From Taeniopygia guttata (lineage: Eukaryota > Chordata > Aves > Passeriformes > Estrildidae), in NCBI RefSeq assembly GCF_048771995.1, contig NC_133030.1, positions 10,432,001 through 10,496,000 on the forward strand: DNA of 64,000 bases, read 5' to 3'. Below are positions 49,401 through 59,699 of this stretch, piece after piece. The notes below the pieces were generated by a model, which was given only the letters and a program-made list of their open reading frames with translations, made no database searches and was not told the DNA's origin. Position 1 is the first letter of the stretch. Each line of letters opens with the position of its first letter. The translations under genes and the position numbers were made by a program.

Positions 49401-51659
49401 TCTTAATTCCCCTGAACACTGGAATCCTGTCTGTCACTGTATATTACCCACTTTTGTCTGAGCTCTTCAGTCCTTTGCCTTGGCAGGATGTTTTGCAGAC
49501 CTGCCAGAGCTTGCACGACCATTTCTCACCAAAGGCACTTCATAATTTTACACCCAGAACGTGTGGGCTTCAGGTTCTTTAAACTCAGGCTGAAATGGGA
49601 CATGAGGCCCAGCCAGCTGATGAGCAGATTGAATACACTGAGCCCCAAAACCCTGCAGTTCCTCTGGAGATGGGCCAAACAGCTCTGGGGCTGTTTTTAA
49701 ACGCAGGCATGCATATGTGCTGTGGGGATTTTGTTTCTTCCTTTTTTTTTTTCCTTCTGCTGTGCTGCATTTCTGGTGCTTTGTCCAGCCAGCCCAGTTC
49801 TCCTGTGACCACAGCAGCTCCTTGCAGGATATATCCTTCATTCTGAAGGGTTGTCTCTTGGTCCCCTCATCAGTGAGTGACCTGCACTAAAGTTTTCCTT
49901 CCTCCTGGATTTAGGAGCAAGCTAAAGCTAGGAAGCAGACCCCACCACCCTCTCCTGTCACGCAGGTGGAGGAACAGAAGGCGGCCTCCAGTCCACTCTA
50001 CCAGGTTTGTTGGGATTCCTTTGGGATGTGGGCTTTGATCCTGAGCATGGGAACCTCTTCACAAAACCCTGTGACAAAGCTCCCCTGTCTTCCTGCAGGA
50101 TGCAGTTTCCTATGAAGCAGGGTCAGCCTACAAGAGCTCCAGCCCATCCTACCCTGCTGCCCAGGAGCCAGAGGCTGGCTACAAAGCGGCACAGCCAGAC
50201 TACCAGGAAGCAGTGAGCCAGCGGGAGGCAGAGTACGAGCCAGAGACTGTCTATGAGGTGGCAGGAGCAGCAGGTTTGTGTCTCCCAGCAAACCCTTTAG
50301 GATAGGGATTATTTCCTTGTGCAAGAGCTTATTGAGCAGCTGTGCTGATAGCATGCTGTCCTGGTTTGCTAAGCTCTCAGTCCAGTGAGACTTTCTACAT
50401 TCCCCACCAGCAAACTTTAATTAGGAAATTAATAAATGGCTGCAGCAAGGTGTTGAAGTTAGTTAACTTTTGTGAGATGATATTGGAGTAATTACAGTGC
50501 TCTCCAGGGTCTCAGTTCAAAAAGAAATTCAAGGGTAACCATTCCCACCCCATGGAATGTAGCTCAACATGAGAAGAAAGCACTGAGCTGGAGATTAAAC
50601 ATGTGCCACACCAGGAAAAAAAATCCAATCAACAATTCCTGGAGTTTGGTATGGATGTGTTGGGTTCTGTGAGGGAGTGGAGTAGGGATCTATGAAACTG
50701 CAAGAGTAAGATTCTTCTGAATTCCTGGTTTTTTTTCTCACCTCTTCTGGTTACTAAATTAACTGCGAAGGATGAACCTGCTCTGGTAGAAAAACCTGGG
50801 AATTCTAAACAGGCCCCTTTCTGCCCCCCCAGCATGCCAGCACTTGTATTAATTATTGTCTTACACAGTGATCTTGGGCTTAGCTGTCCTGTCACATTTT
50901 ACAGAAGCAGTACAGGGCTGATTGGTTTTATGTAGTCCTGTACTTAATGCCTCTTGTAAACACTTCTTTTTATGCTTCATTTGTGTGTGACTGGGGGAAT
51001 AAGTCAATGCAGAAGGAATGTCAGCACTGCTGAAACCTAGCATGGGTTGTTGCCTGCTTCCTGTATGGTTAGCAGTGCAATTGAAGGAGAAGCACCACAG
51101 AAAAGAACTGAGGGTGATAATGTACTTCATGTTTTAATTGTTCTTCTCTCCTCTCTTCAGAAGAAAATGCGTATGACGAGTATGAAAATGAACTTGGGAT
51201 CACAGCCATAGCCCTTTATGATTACCAAGCTGGTGAGCAAAACTCTTGTTTTCACCCTTTGCCTTTGAAAACTTTATTCTGCATTAGATAAACCTGGATT
51301 TTTTCCTTTGCCTTTTATGTCTCTTGTGGTCGCAAATGAAAAGTCAGGGATTTGGGAGTTTCACAAGGGCGTGGATTGAAAATTGCTGGGTGCAGATTGC
51401 GAATTACTGGGTGCTGTTTGTGGGACTGGTGGCACTTTCCAAAAAGCTCTTCCACCCAAGTGCTGGGGCTGTTGTGAGCCCTTAGCTGTGTGGGTGCTGA
51501 CCCTGTTGGGCTCTCCCTGCAGCGGGTGACGACGAGATCTCCTTCGACCCCGACGACATCATCACCAACATCGAGATGATCGACGACGGCTGGTGGCGAG
51601 GGGTCTGCAAGGGCCGCTACGGGCTCTTCCCCGCCAACTATGTGGAGCTCAGGCAGTAG
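35684..51659 (+). CDS. CTTN: Cortactin (CTTN), complete coding region, 16 coding exons
   Basis: Actin-binding nucleation-promoting factor that activates Arp2/3, stabilises branched actin at lamellipodia and invadopodia, and recruits N-WASP, dynamin and Shank through its SH3 domain. The exons join in phase to 548 codons plus stop, matching the roughly 550 residues of human cortactin. Order: acidic N terminus with the Arp2/3-binding DDW (residues 19-21); six and a half 37-residue repeats (about 77-318, [12 protein letters not shown] type); a helical segment rich in E, K, R and A (about 350-397); a region with S404, S417 and Y420, corresponding to the mammalian Erk and Src sites; SH3 (about 493-548) with ALYDY, DDGWWRG and FPANYVEL. 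The start is the family MWKA. The HCLS1 paralogue has fewer repeats. Confidence 0.97.
36020..36093 (+). CDS. CTTN: CTTN coding exon 2
   Basis: 74 nt, phase 0 to 2: [20 protein letters not shown] then QEHI. Acceptor ttcacag, donor gtaaag. Confidence 0.95.
36094..37348 (+). other. CTTN: CTTN intron
   Basis: 1.26-kb intron with no recognised feature. Confidence 0.6.
37349..37478 (+). CDS. CTTN: CTTN coding exon 3, first half of repeat 1
   Basis: 130 nt, phase 2 to 0: [43 protein letters not shown]. Contains the start of actin-binding repeat 1. Confidence 0.96.
37479..40004 (+). other. CTTN: CTTN intron
   Basis: 2.5-kb intron. No exon or repeat family recognised. Confidence 0.6.
40005..40115 (+). 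CDS. CTTN: CTTN coding exon 4, end of repeat 1 and start of repeat 2
   Basis: 111 nt, phase 0 to 0: [20 protein letters not shown] then [17 protein letters not shown]. Confidence 0.97.
40116..40782 (+). other. CTTN: CTTN intron
   Basis: 667-nt intron, nothing recognised. Confidence 0.6.
40783..40837 (+). CDS. CTTN: CTTN coding exon 5, end of repeat 2
   Basis: 55 nt, phase 0 to 1: [19 protein letters not shown] half-unit exon that shifts the phase so each later repeat fills one exon. Confidence 0.96.
40838..41320 (+). other. CTTN: CTTN intron
   Basis: 483-nt intron, nothing recognised. Confidence 0.6.
41321..41431 (+). CDS. CTTN: CTTN coding exon 6, repeat 3
   Basis: 111 nt, phase 1 to 1: [20 protein letters not shown] then [17 protein letters not shown]. 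Confidence 0.97.
41432..42240 (+). other. CTTN: CTTN intron with A23 run
   Basis: 809-nt intron containing a homopolymer of 23 A at 41597-41619. Confidence 0.65.
42241..42351 (+). CDS. CTTN: CTTN coding exon 7, repeat 4 (main F-actin site)
   Basis: 111 nt, phase 1 to 1: [20 protein letters not shown] then [17 protein letters not shown]. In mammalian cortactin repeat 4 is needed for F-actin binding. The donor is gttttt, a weak site. Confidence 0.96.
42642..42752 (+). CDS. CTTN: CTTN coding exon 8, repeat 5
   Basis: 111 nt, phase 1 to 1: [20 protein letters not shown] then [17 protein letters not shown]. Donor gtacat. Confidence 0.97.
42753..44018 (+). other. CTTN: CTTN intron with CA/TA microsatellite
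   Basis: 1.27-kb intron. A compound (CA)n(TA)n microsatellite lies at 43403-43434. Confidence 0.65.
43403..43434. repeat. Compound microsatellite (CA)n(TA)n
   Basis: About six CA units followed by ten TA units, then an A-rich aataaataaat tail. Confidence 0.9.
44019..44129 (+). CDS. CTTN: CTTN coding exon 9, repeat 6, GC donor
   Basis: 111 nt, phase 1 to 1: [20 protein letters not shown] then [17 protein letters not shown]. The exon is followed by gcaccg, not GT. The nearest GT, 5 bases on, would break the frame, so a GC-AG intron is the best reading. The equivalent human exon is skipped in a shorter isoform. Confidence 0.94.
44130..45754 (+). other. CTTN: CTTN intron (GC-AG)
   Basis: 1.6-kb intron beginning gcaccg and ending ttttag. 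No other feature recognised. Confidence 0.65.
45755..45810 (+). CDS. CTTN: CTTN coding exon 10, final half repeat
   Basis: 56 nt, phase 1 to 0: [19 protein letters not shown]. Completes the six and a half repeat array. Confidence 0.96.
45811..46302 (+). other. CTTN: CTTN intron
   Basis: 492-nt intron, nothing recognised. Confidence 0.6.
46303..46372 (+). CDS. CTTN: CTTN coding exon 11
   Basis: 70 nt, phase 0 to 1: [20 protein letters not shown] then VEA. Less conserved than its neighbours but aligned with human NASTFEDV and YQKTVPVEA. Confidence 0.93.
46373..46878 (+). other. CTTN: CTTN intron
   Basis: 506-nt intron, nothing recognised. Confidence 0.6.
46879..47027 (+). CDS. CTTN: CTTN coding exon 12, helical region
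   Basis: 149 nt, phase 1 to 0: [49 protein letters not shown]. Predicted long charged alpha helix. Confidence 0.96.
47028..49914 (+). other. CTTN: CTTN intron, longest internal
   Basis: 2.9-kb intron. A CR1-like scrap lies near 47896-47935. No extra exon recognised. Confidence 0.6.
47896..47935 (-). repeat. Short CR1-like fragment
   Basis: tggattggaagggaccttaa resembles the antisense CR1 3' end (tgggttggaagggacctta). Too short for certainty. Confidence 0.45.
49915..50004 (+). CDS. CTTN: CTTN coding exon 13, Ser/Thr/Pro region
   Basis: 90 nt, phase 0 to 0: [20 protein letters not shown] then [10 protein letters not shown]. The TPPPSP and SSPLY motifs place S404, S417 and Y420. Confidence 0.93.
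50099..50273 (+). CDS. CTTN: CTTN coding exon 14, tyrosine-rich linker
   Basis: 175 nt, phase 0 to 1: [56 protein letters not shown]. Variable linker ahead of the SH3 domain; eight tyrosines in 58 residues. Confidence 0.92.
50274..51160 (+). other. CTTN: CTTN intron
   Basis: 887-nt intron, nothing recognised. Confidence 0.6.
51161..51232 (+). CDS. CTTN: CTTN coding exon 15, start of SH3
   Basis: 72 nt, phase 1 to 1: [20 protein letters not shown] then DYQA. Contains the ALYDY motif of SH3 domains. Confidence 0.96.
51523..51659 (+). CDS. CTTN: CTTN coding exon 16, SH3 and stop
   Basis: (A)[44 protein letters not shown], stop TAG at 51657-51659. The coding part is unusually rich in GAC/ATC codons and CpG. 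Confidence 0.97.
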
Positions 51660-53330
51660 GGACTCCTTCTGCTGCTCATGCCTTAATTCCCCAGCCAACA
51701 CGCCACTTCACACACTACAGACGGACCACGAGGCTTTCCCGAGGATGGAGGGGGTATATGCATATGGCTTTTATATTTAATACTTTGCTGATGCTTTTTA
51801 AAACATTTATGCCACAGAAATCGCTAATATATTGTAACTACTCTGTCTTTCACCGAGGCTCTTGGGATTTATTTTCATCTATTTTCAACATTTCTTCTCT
51901 GCCAAATTAGCCAAGCCTTTTGGAGGACAGGTAGCTGTCTGCTGTAATATTGCATGTTTTACTCCTAAGTGAGCAGATTTAGTCAAGTGTTCTAGTCTAG
52001 TTAGTCTTCCACTAAGCCTTTGCAGCTGAGAAAATCATGGCTATGCAGGTTGTTTGCATTTCCACCAAATGGGGAGGACTGGGGAGGTGCAGAGTTGGTT
52101 TTTTTTCTTTTCTTTTTTTTCCTTTTCTTTTTATCTTTTCCAGATAGTGCTTGAAAAAAATGAAGAAAATGTTTTGCAGTTGCAGTTAATCAAATACTGT
52201 CTGATATTTATGGAATATTAATGTTATGAAGGAAACAGTCTGGTACTTTTTCCTTCTCCTTTAAAGTGGAGTTCCTTGGCTCTTAAATTAATTTCTTTTC
52301 TTCTTTTTAAATTATTTTTTCTTGGTCCTGCTCCTCCTGCTCGTGTTATCCCTGAGGAGGGCTGCAAACTCTCTAGCACTGATTGTCCCAAATTCCTTCA
52401 CCCTTTTGTTTTTGCTTCACCCTCCTCTTTTCCCAGGAAAACTTGGAAAAGTTACTGTGCATGTGTTAAGTCACCCAAGAAGATTCCTGCTTGTTCAGAA
52501 GGAAACTGGCAAACTGCAGGAATATTCCCATTGCTTTAAATGGGAGGGAAGGCAGGAGGGGTGGGACTGCAGTTGTGTTCTGTGTGCAGTGCTTCCATAC
52601 TCACACAAGGAAGGAAGGGCCTGCTGTGCAGTAGTGACAATTTATGGAACCATTTTCAAGTCAAGGAATGTTAATGATTGGATTTGAAACCCATGTAAAT
52701 TATCTTCATTTTGAAACCAGACAAGAGACTTTTTTTTTTTGTATGTTCAAAAGAATCTGCCAGTAGTGTTCTACTAAACAACACAATTAAACCTGTTTGG
52801 TTTTTGGTTTTGGGTTTTTTTTTTTTTTTTTTTTTTTGCCAAAACTGAAATTCCTGTCACTCTAGAAAGCTGACCACTGCAGATTTAGGGTCCCTACCAA
52901 AGATAGCTAGCTGCATCCAATAGTGCACATGTTCGGTGTCTGTACTGTCTGTTTCCACCTTCTGATCAAAAGGAAAACGTCAAATCTGGTGTAGCAGCCA
53001 AGAGAGAAGGTAAAGACTTCTTATCAACTCTAAATTTGGACCAATGGATATGGAAGGCCTGTACAAAATGGTCAGTTGTACAGAGTATCAAGGGAGAAGG
53101 CATTGTGTTGAGCCAGTTCTTGGATGGTTGGGACAATCCTTCACGAATGTCACATATGTGTCATGATTATTACTATTTTTTTCTCCTTTCCATGGTCTCA
53201 TATCTGTGTTGTATTTCCATTACTAGGGTTGGGTTTTATATGCAGTTTATTTTATCCAATTTTAGAACACCTCATAGGGGTATGATTTTTGTAAATTAAA
53301 TATTCAATAAACTTTTTGAACCATTTGCAT
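51660..53330 (+). other. CTTN: CTTN 3' UTR
   Basis: About 1.67 kb from the stop to just after the poly(A) signal. T-rich tracts at 52100-52135 and a T23 run at 52815-52837. End estimated from the signal. Confidence 0.8.
53306..53311 (+). terminator. CTTN: Poly(A) signal AATAAA, CTTN
   Basis: AATAAA in attcaataaactttt, at the boundary where sequence character changes to intergenic. Confidence 0.8.
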
Positions 53331-55639
53331 GGAATATTTTTTTTTTTATAATTTTCTTTTGAAAAATCTCAGCATCGGGCTCAGCTTTGTCTTTTGTTTA
53401 TGTGCTTGTTACTTCTGCTAAAAACACCAATGGGCTGTAGGGTTTGTGGCTGCTCCTGGATTTTGGGATTGCTGGTGGCAGCAGGGCACTGAGTGTTCTT
53501 GCAAGGACAGACATGGGGTTACATCAAATAAACTTTTCCATCCCTTTAAAGCTGTTCTGCTCTTGTTCGTGGCAGGGTGGGTCCTTCCCAAGGCTTTGCT
53601 CCTCTCAGTCCTCAGCAGGAAGGTCCTGCCTTGCTGTCCAGATTTTACAGTTCCAGCCCTGAACTTCTCTGGGAGTCTGGTGCTTGATGCACCACTGGAA
53701 ATGTCGAGGAAGAAAATTCCAACAGCCTTTTTTTGATTCTTTAATGGTGCTGATGATTAATGCTAGTTGTTTTTCATGGATTGCCTCACCTCGTGGAGAA
53801 GGCTGCATGGAGTGGAGAAATTCTGTCATGAGACACCTGTGACTGTCCAATCTGCTGTTGGCTGTTGACTTTTAATTTAGATTTTCAATAGCAAGAAACA
53901 ACCAAACTGTGTTTCCTTTTTTCTTTACTTTTCCCAAGCAAGAGGAGCAGGAGTCAAGGGAAATCAAGTGAAGAACAGGGATCATCCCCAAGTGCTGGTT
54001 TGACTTTGCAAATGCAGACTTGGAGCCACCTCTGATTTTCTGAGACAATCCAGTTTGTACCAGGAGCTTTCCCAGAGCAGCCTCTGGATGTTGAGTACTC
54101 CAAGTCAGCTCCTGCTGGGGTGCAGTTCAAGAACTCTTCCCCTTGCTGCAGGCTTTTCCTTGTCAGAAAGGGATGTGGAGCCTCCACAACAGGCTGCAGT
54201 CATGTCCATATCTATCAGGAGGATGCTCATGGTGTGGTGCTGGATTTGTACTAAATTTGAGAAGCTGCTTCAAGTTCCTCTCGCGTTGACCACATTTCTA
54301 CAGGAGCTGCTGCGAAGTCCCTTGGTAAAGTATAAAGTGAGACGTTAATCCATGGGCACAGGAAAAGAGCAAGGATTGATCGATCTCGAGGCCAAGTGTA
54401 GAGTACTGCCCTGGATCACTTCCAAAAAGGGAATTTGGATTGATCAAAGTAGCTTCACTTGATAGATTTGTCCCAGGATCTGGGAAGCTGGGACAGAAAA
54501 CGAGGCACTACATCTTCCACTGCCTGGGAAGTGCCTCACGCAGCAAGGCAACCCTGAAAAAGCTTCCCCAAAAACAGGGCTTAATGGCCATGAGGAGTCA
54601 GGCAAAATTGATTAAATAATTACTTCTAAGTAGCCAAAAAATTTAAATCATCCATTTCAGGTATTTATAGCAGACTTCACACTTAAAACAAAAAAGAAAA
54701 TGATCCTTGGAGAGTTGGGCTTATGTGATTTCCCAAGCCAGTGTTTGCAGTTCTGATGCCAGGTTTTGGCTTCTGGAAGTTTCAGGCAGCAAAAGTGCAT
54801 TGTGACAGAGATATTGAAGTTGAAAGCTAAACAAGATTTGTTAATTCTCTGGCCTGCAAACCCCACTGCACAAGGAGGAGTCCTAAGAGAGGAATAAACA
54901 TCAAACTAACAGGGAGTCAGGAGCTGGGGGATCTCTGGGAATGTCATTTATTTGGGTTTTCTTTTAGGAGGTCTGGTCTAGAAGCTGTTTCTTTTTCTTC
55001 TCCTAGAGAAGCTTTGGAGAAACTCTGTATTTTGCTTTCCTGCTTGCCCAGTGCCATAATTACTGCTGCCAGTAATTACTGGCCTTTCTTTGAAAGCAAA
55101 GCACAGACAGCGTGACCACGGCTAGGTCAGCAGGAGTACAAAGACATTCCCAAAACAGCGTTTTGTTGGATCTTGGCCGGGGATCAGCACTGGCTGCAGC
55201 TTTGGAAGGGAGGGAGCTGTTCCCTGCCAGATGCAGAGCCGGGAGCAGCTCTTTGTTCAGTGGGTGGGTTCATCTCCCCAGGCACCACTCGGAGCTCTCC
55301 TGATCCACAGCAGACCCTGGGGCAGCCAGGTCCCCCAAGTGAGACAGGGGAGGTGCCTCTGTGGGCCGGGTCAGCCAAGGGAGAAAGGCAGGAGGGTCAG
55401 CTCTGCAGGCAGGTGTTGTGTCCCAGCTGGTGGCTGTCCTTTCCTTGCTCATTCCCCTCAGCAGTGTGTGCTCATTTAATCAGCTGCTCATTTCCACTCG
55501 TCCTGCTCCTCCACATGCTGGTATCGGTGCAACATCCCTGCTCCTCTGTCCGGGAAGCCCTAGGCAGTGGCACGTCCCAGCCTGGGAAGTAGCTCAACTT
55601 CAAGGTCAATTATTATTGACATTATGTAGAATTAATAAA

Positions 55640-55745
55640 TTTTAAAAGCCACATAGATGTGGCACTTGGGGGCATGCTTGGATGGAGGGCTTGGCAGTTC
55701 TTGGATGATCTTAGAGGACTTTTCCAACCTAAACAATTTTCTGAT
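55640..55745 (+). repeat. CR1 LINE 3' end
   Basis: gatgtggcacttgggggcat, ttggatgatcttagaggact and tttccaacctaaacaatttt follow the CR1 3' end in sense orientation (gatcttagaggtcttttccaacctaaatgattct). The final octamer repeats are degraded. Confidence 0.88.
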
Positions 55746-55876
55746 TATTCCTAGGCGCACAGAGTGCTACTACAGTTCCTGGAAAAAACCAAGCTACCAT
55801 CTTACCCTGAATTAATCTGTGTGGCAGCTATGAAATAAATTAAAATTCCTCATTAACCAAGCCTCTTGCGGCTCTG

Positions 55877-55895
55877 CCCCCCCCCCCCCCCCCCC
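55877..55895. repeat. Homopolymer C19
   Basis: Uninterrupted run of 19 cytosines; length is prone to sequencing error. Confidence 0.9.
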
Positions 55896-56307
55896 GTGTT
55901 TGCACAATAATGTAGAAAACTTTAATGTGGTCAGAAAAGCACTGATAAAAATAAAGGCCATCAAAATCTCAGACTCAAACACAGCCTGGGAGTATTGCAA
56001 GTTGATAATGAGATTTCTCTACTGAATATTGGGTGTTATTTCCAGTGCAGTCTGGAAACAGATCCTCCAGTGAGTTCATTCTGAGTTCTGCTGCTTTTAA
56101 ATTTGTAGTGCTGCTAATTTGCACTGGAATCATCTTTTCCTTCTGTAAAGCCCAGATACCAGTCTTGGCCTTTGGCTTTTGTAGCTGGTAACTGCAAAAA
56201 AATTCCAAATGTTCTTGAGTTTATATTGGATATCATGAGGGAAAATACAGAATTTCATCTGTCCTGGAAGAACAAGAGATCAGCCAGGAAAAGGAAGGTA
56301 TCCTGAG

Positions 56308-56310
<3 letters not shown>

Positions 56311-56340
<30 letters not shown>
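56311..56340. repeat. Homopolymer A30
   Basis: Uninterrupted run of 30 adenines. No flanking retrogene body was recognised. Confidence 0.9.
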
Positions 56341-56344
<4 letters not shown>

Positions 56345-57303
56345 GTGATACAGCAAAAATATTAAACATTTCTTAGACTTAAACCCCAGACAAGCCAGGG
56401 CTTATTTCTGTGTGAGATTTTATTTGTGCCCCATTTACAGGGCAGGGATAAAACTGATCCTTGTAATAAACCCAAGAACCTCAAATAATGAGATAAATCT
56501 TGTGTTTTCAGTATTGCAAGTGTGCAATATAATGAAATATTTGGCACAGTCCACTGGTGTCCTGACAGGTGGCCCTGTTGCCCTTTTGGGGACAGTGAAT
56601 CCTCCATAAACCACACATTTGTTTCTGGGTTTTTTTAAATGAATATTGGTTTTGCCTTTCAAATCTCTGAAATTCTTCACAGGGTTTCTTACTGTGGCTA
56701 ATTAGTTGTTTTTTTTAATTTTTTTCAGTCTGATGGAACATCCTTACTTTGGAAAATCCCTTTATCTGTTATTTAATAATTTAGGGAAAAAAAAAAAAAA
56801 GGAAATGCATATGTTTTGCTAAAGATGTTAGATGTTATAGAAACTGCTATAAATTTTCTGCTGTCCTTGCAGACAAGGACAATGAATAAATCCCTCAATG
56901 ATCTTTAGCTGTTTCTTTCTTTAAAAAATAAAAACAGAATAAAACAAGCCACAAAAAACAAACAGAACCTGAAGATAAGGACTAAATGGCACTTGTTAGC
57001 AGGAATATTGGGATTTGTGCAACCTTGAATTTCATCTTTAAGGAGCTGCATATCACTGTTTTATTTTATTTGTTTTATTGCATCTATTTTGTGCTGACAA
57101 GAAGATGCAGAACTGTGCAGAGGTGAAAATTTTATCTTTCCTGAAGAAACTTTTGCTCCCTTTTCCTGGAGTTCTTTAATGTTGCAGCCAGGCTTTAGGT
57201 TTGGCATATTTTAGGTGCAATATCTCAAGTTTTCTTTCTCTGCTCCAGAGCTTGGTCTGGTGCTTCAGTATTAATCTAATTAATAGTTTTCAATAGAATT
57301 GTG

Positions 57304-57480
57304 AACCCCTGGAAGTTCTGGGCTGGGAGGGACCTCAGAACCCGTCTCATTCCCTGCCATGGCAGAGAGTTTCTGCCAGCCAGGCTGCTCCAGGGGTGGG
57401 GTCCCTCCATCCCATTTTCCTCAGCCCACAGCTCTGGCAGAAGAGTTCACAGGAAGGTGCCCAAGATCAGCTGTGTGCCA
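57304..57480 (-). repeat. Degraded CR1 LINE fragment, antisense
   Basis: gggctgggagggacctcaga, ctcattccctgccatggcag and ccaggctgctccaggggtgg echo the antisense CR1 order (ttggaagggacctta, ctgccatgggcagggaca, aggttgctccaagcccc). The pyrimidine-rich sequence on to about 57660 may belong to it. Confidence 0.7.
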
Positions 57481-59205
57481 TAAGGAATAAATCCCAGGCT
57501 GTTTCCTACAGGACACCCCAGCACAGCCCCATTCTCCTCCCCACTTGGGCTTCCTCCTGGTTTCCAGCCTGAATCCATCCCCAGCTGGTGACGGGTCATT
57601 CCAGAGCCAGCATTCCCTTAGGTCACCCCTCTCCCCTGGCAGCTCACCCCTCAGGTGAGGGGAAAAATCAGACAGCTCCTTCCAGCCTTACATTTTGTGG
57701 TTAAACAGAGCAAGTCCTCCCCAGCCCTGCTCCAAGCCCCACTCCCAGCACAGCAGCTCATTCCCACCCTTATCCCGCTGGTCCTGAGCTCCTGTGAACG
57801 CCGCTGACATCTACAGGGGCTTATTCCTTGGTTAAATTTCCTTGCCTTTTTTTTGTGGCTGGGTATTGTGCACATCTCTGCCAAGCCAAATTTCTCTTCT
57901 TCCCTGTCCCCCTCCGGCAGAGCGTGGAATTCCTGGCGGGATTCTCCACCCCGTGCATGTGATACAAGCAAATTTTCCGTGTTCCCAGCTGATTTTCCCA
58001 GGGATAAACCAGCCTGGCCAGCAGCACAGCCAGGCAGCACCCAGAGGATGAGCTCTGCTGCGGGTGGCTCTGTACCCAAGGGTGGCAGCACAGCACCAAG
58101 GTCAGCAGCTGGAGCTGTGCCCGCGGGACAGAGCCAAAGGTGTGTCCATGCTTTGCTCCAAATGCACAGAGGGGAGGAATTGGCCTCTGGGAGAAAACTC
58201 CTTTCCTAGAATTTTTGAAAAGTAGCTTCAGAGAGCCACTTGCCCTTGCTTTTTGTGCCTTCTCTGTGATGCAGAAAATGAGCGTTTTTGGACATTTCAA
58301 ATGACCTCAGGGGAAATGTACACCTGTAAATGTGTTACTGGGGTACTAAAAGTCTTACAGGTCAGCCAGCTGAACCTACAGAATGCTGCACACACTAAAG
58401 CTGACACCCACTGCTTTGGAAGGAAAGAAAATTGCTGAGACAGAGCAAATGGAGAGATGGGATCCAGCACAGCTTGAAAAAGAATTCTAAACATAATAGT
58501 ATTTCTTTGCACTATTTGAGTATGCCCAGATAAAAATGATTTTTGTTTACTTGTTGGCACTGCGACAAGTAAATGGTACATGATAAAAACATCAATAACA
58601 GAAATGAGAAAGTGATAAGTGAGTTCTGTCTCAGTCCCCTTTCTGTCTGATCTCTTGGAGCTCTCGCCTCGCCCTTGCCACTGCAGATCTGTCCCCAAAG
58701 GAGACCCCAAGCTGCAGCACAGAAAGGACAGAAGAACGACAGAGCCCCAGCAGTTCCTCACTCAGGATTTTCTAGGGGCGAGTCGGGTGGGGAGAGCCAG
58801 GCTTGGCCATTCCCTGCACCCAGCAGGGAACACTCAGAGACATTCAGGTAACGGGAGAACACCAGACCCATTAAAACATGAGGTAGATTTTGAGGTTTCT
58901 GTATATTGTATTCTCTTCAGATTTCCAAAGCAAACAGGTACACGGCGACATTGATTCCAGTACAGGTTTAAGCACATGCAACACTGGTGTCCTATCTGTA
59001 CATTGTTTTCTAAGGCTGCCCAAGGACCTTTACATTGAAAGCATACAAGAACTCACACACACGTGCATGGATTCCTCCTGGCATCAGTCCTGAGGAAAAA
59101 AAACAACTGGAATTTTACTGGAGAAAACCAAACTTCAGCACTGCAAGCGCATCAGGGAAATCCCCCCCAGCTGTTCTGAACTGTTTCCCAACTTCGAAAT
59201 TCACC

Positions 59206-59229
59206 TTTTTTTTTTTTTTTTTTTTTTTT
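59206..59229. repeat. Homopolymer T24
   Basis: Run of 24 thymines. Confidence 0.9.
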
Positions 59230-59699
59230 CCACAATATGGAGCTGAACAGGCTGTTTTTCATCAGGTTGTAGTGTCAGAAAGGGTTCAAAACAGTCCAAG
59301 GTTTACAGCACTGGAGACAAAACCTATATTCCCATTAAAAACCATGCCGGATGCAAATGAAGTATCACATGGAGATGCTGACGTTCAAAACAGAAAACTG
59401 AGAAAACATAAGCACAGAGAGACCAGAAAACACATTAAGACTTCTCATTGGTGTATAATTTGAGTAATTATACAGTCAGCCTTTCTGTAAAATAATAAAG
59501 GCCTAAATACTCAGGCCAACCTAAACAACAACAATACAAAATTTTCTAAAACAGCTTCTTGTAGAAAGAATGACAGTAGTTGAAAGTAAATAAATAAATA
59601 AATAAATATTTTTAAAGGTCTGATATTGCTTTGAGACAGTGTCCATCAGATTCCACTAGATGTCAGTGTCACAGAACCAGTTCGTGGCAGACTTAATGG

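Noticed and set aside
56311-56340. A30 run considered as the tail of a retrocopy
   Set aside because: The sequence upstream shows no coding remnant, and no target-site duplication is evident.
57651-58300. Overlapping frames of 118-159 codons
   Set aside because: They lie next to degraded CR1 sequence and have no recognisable domain.
58297-58761. Minus-strand open frame of 154 codons with a hydrophobic start
   Set aside because: It resembles a signal peptide only superficially; there is no family resemblance, splice context or poly(A) signal to support it.
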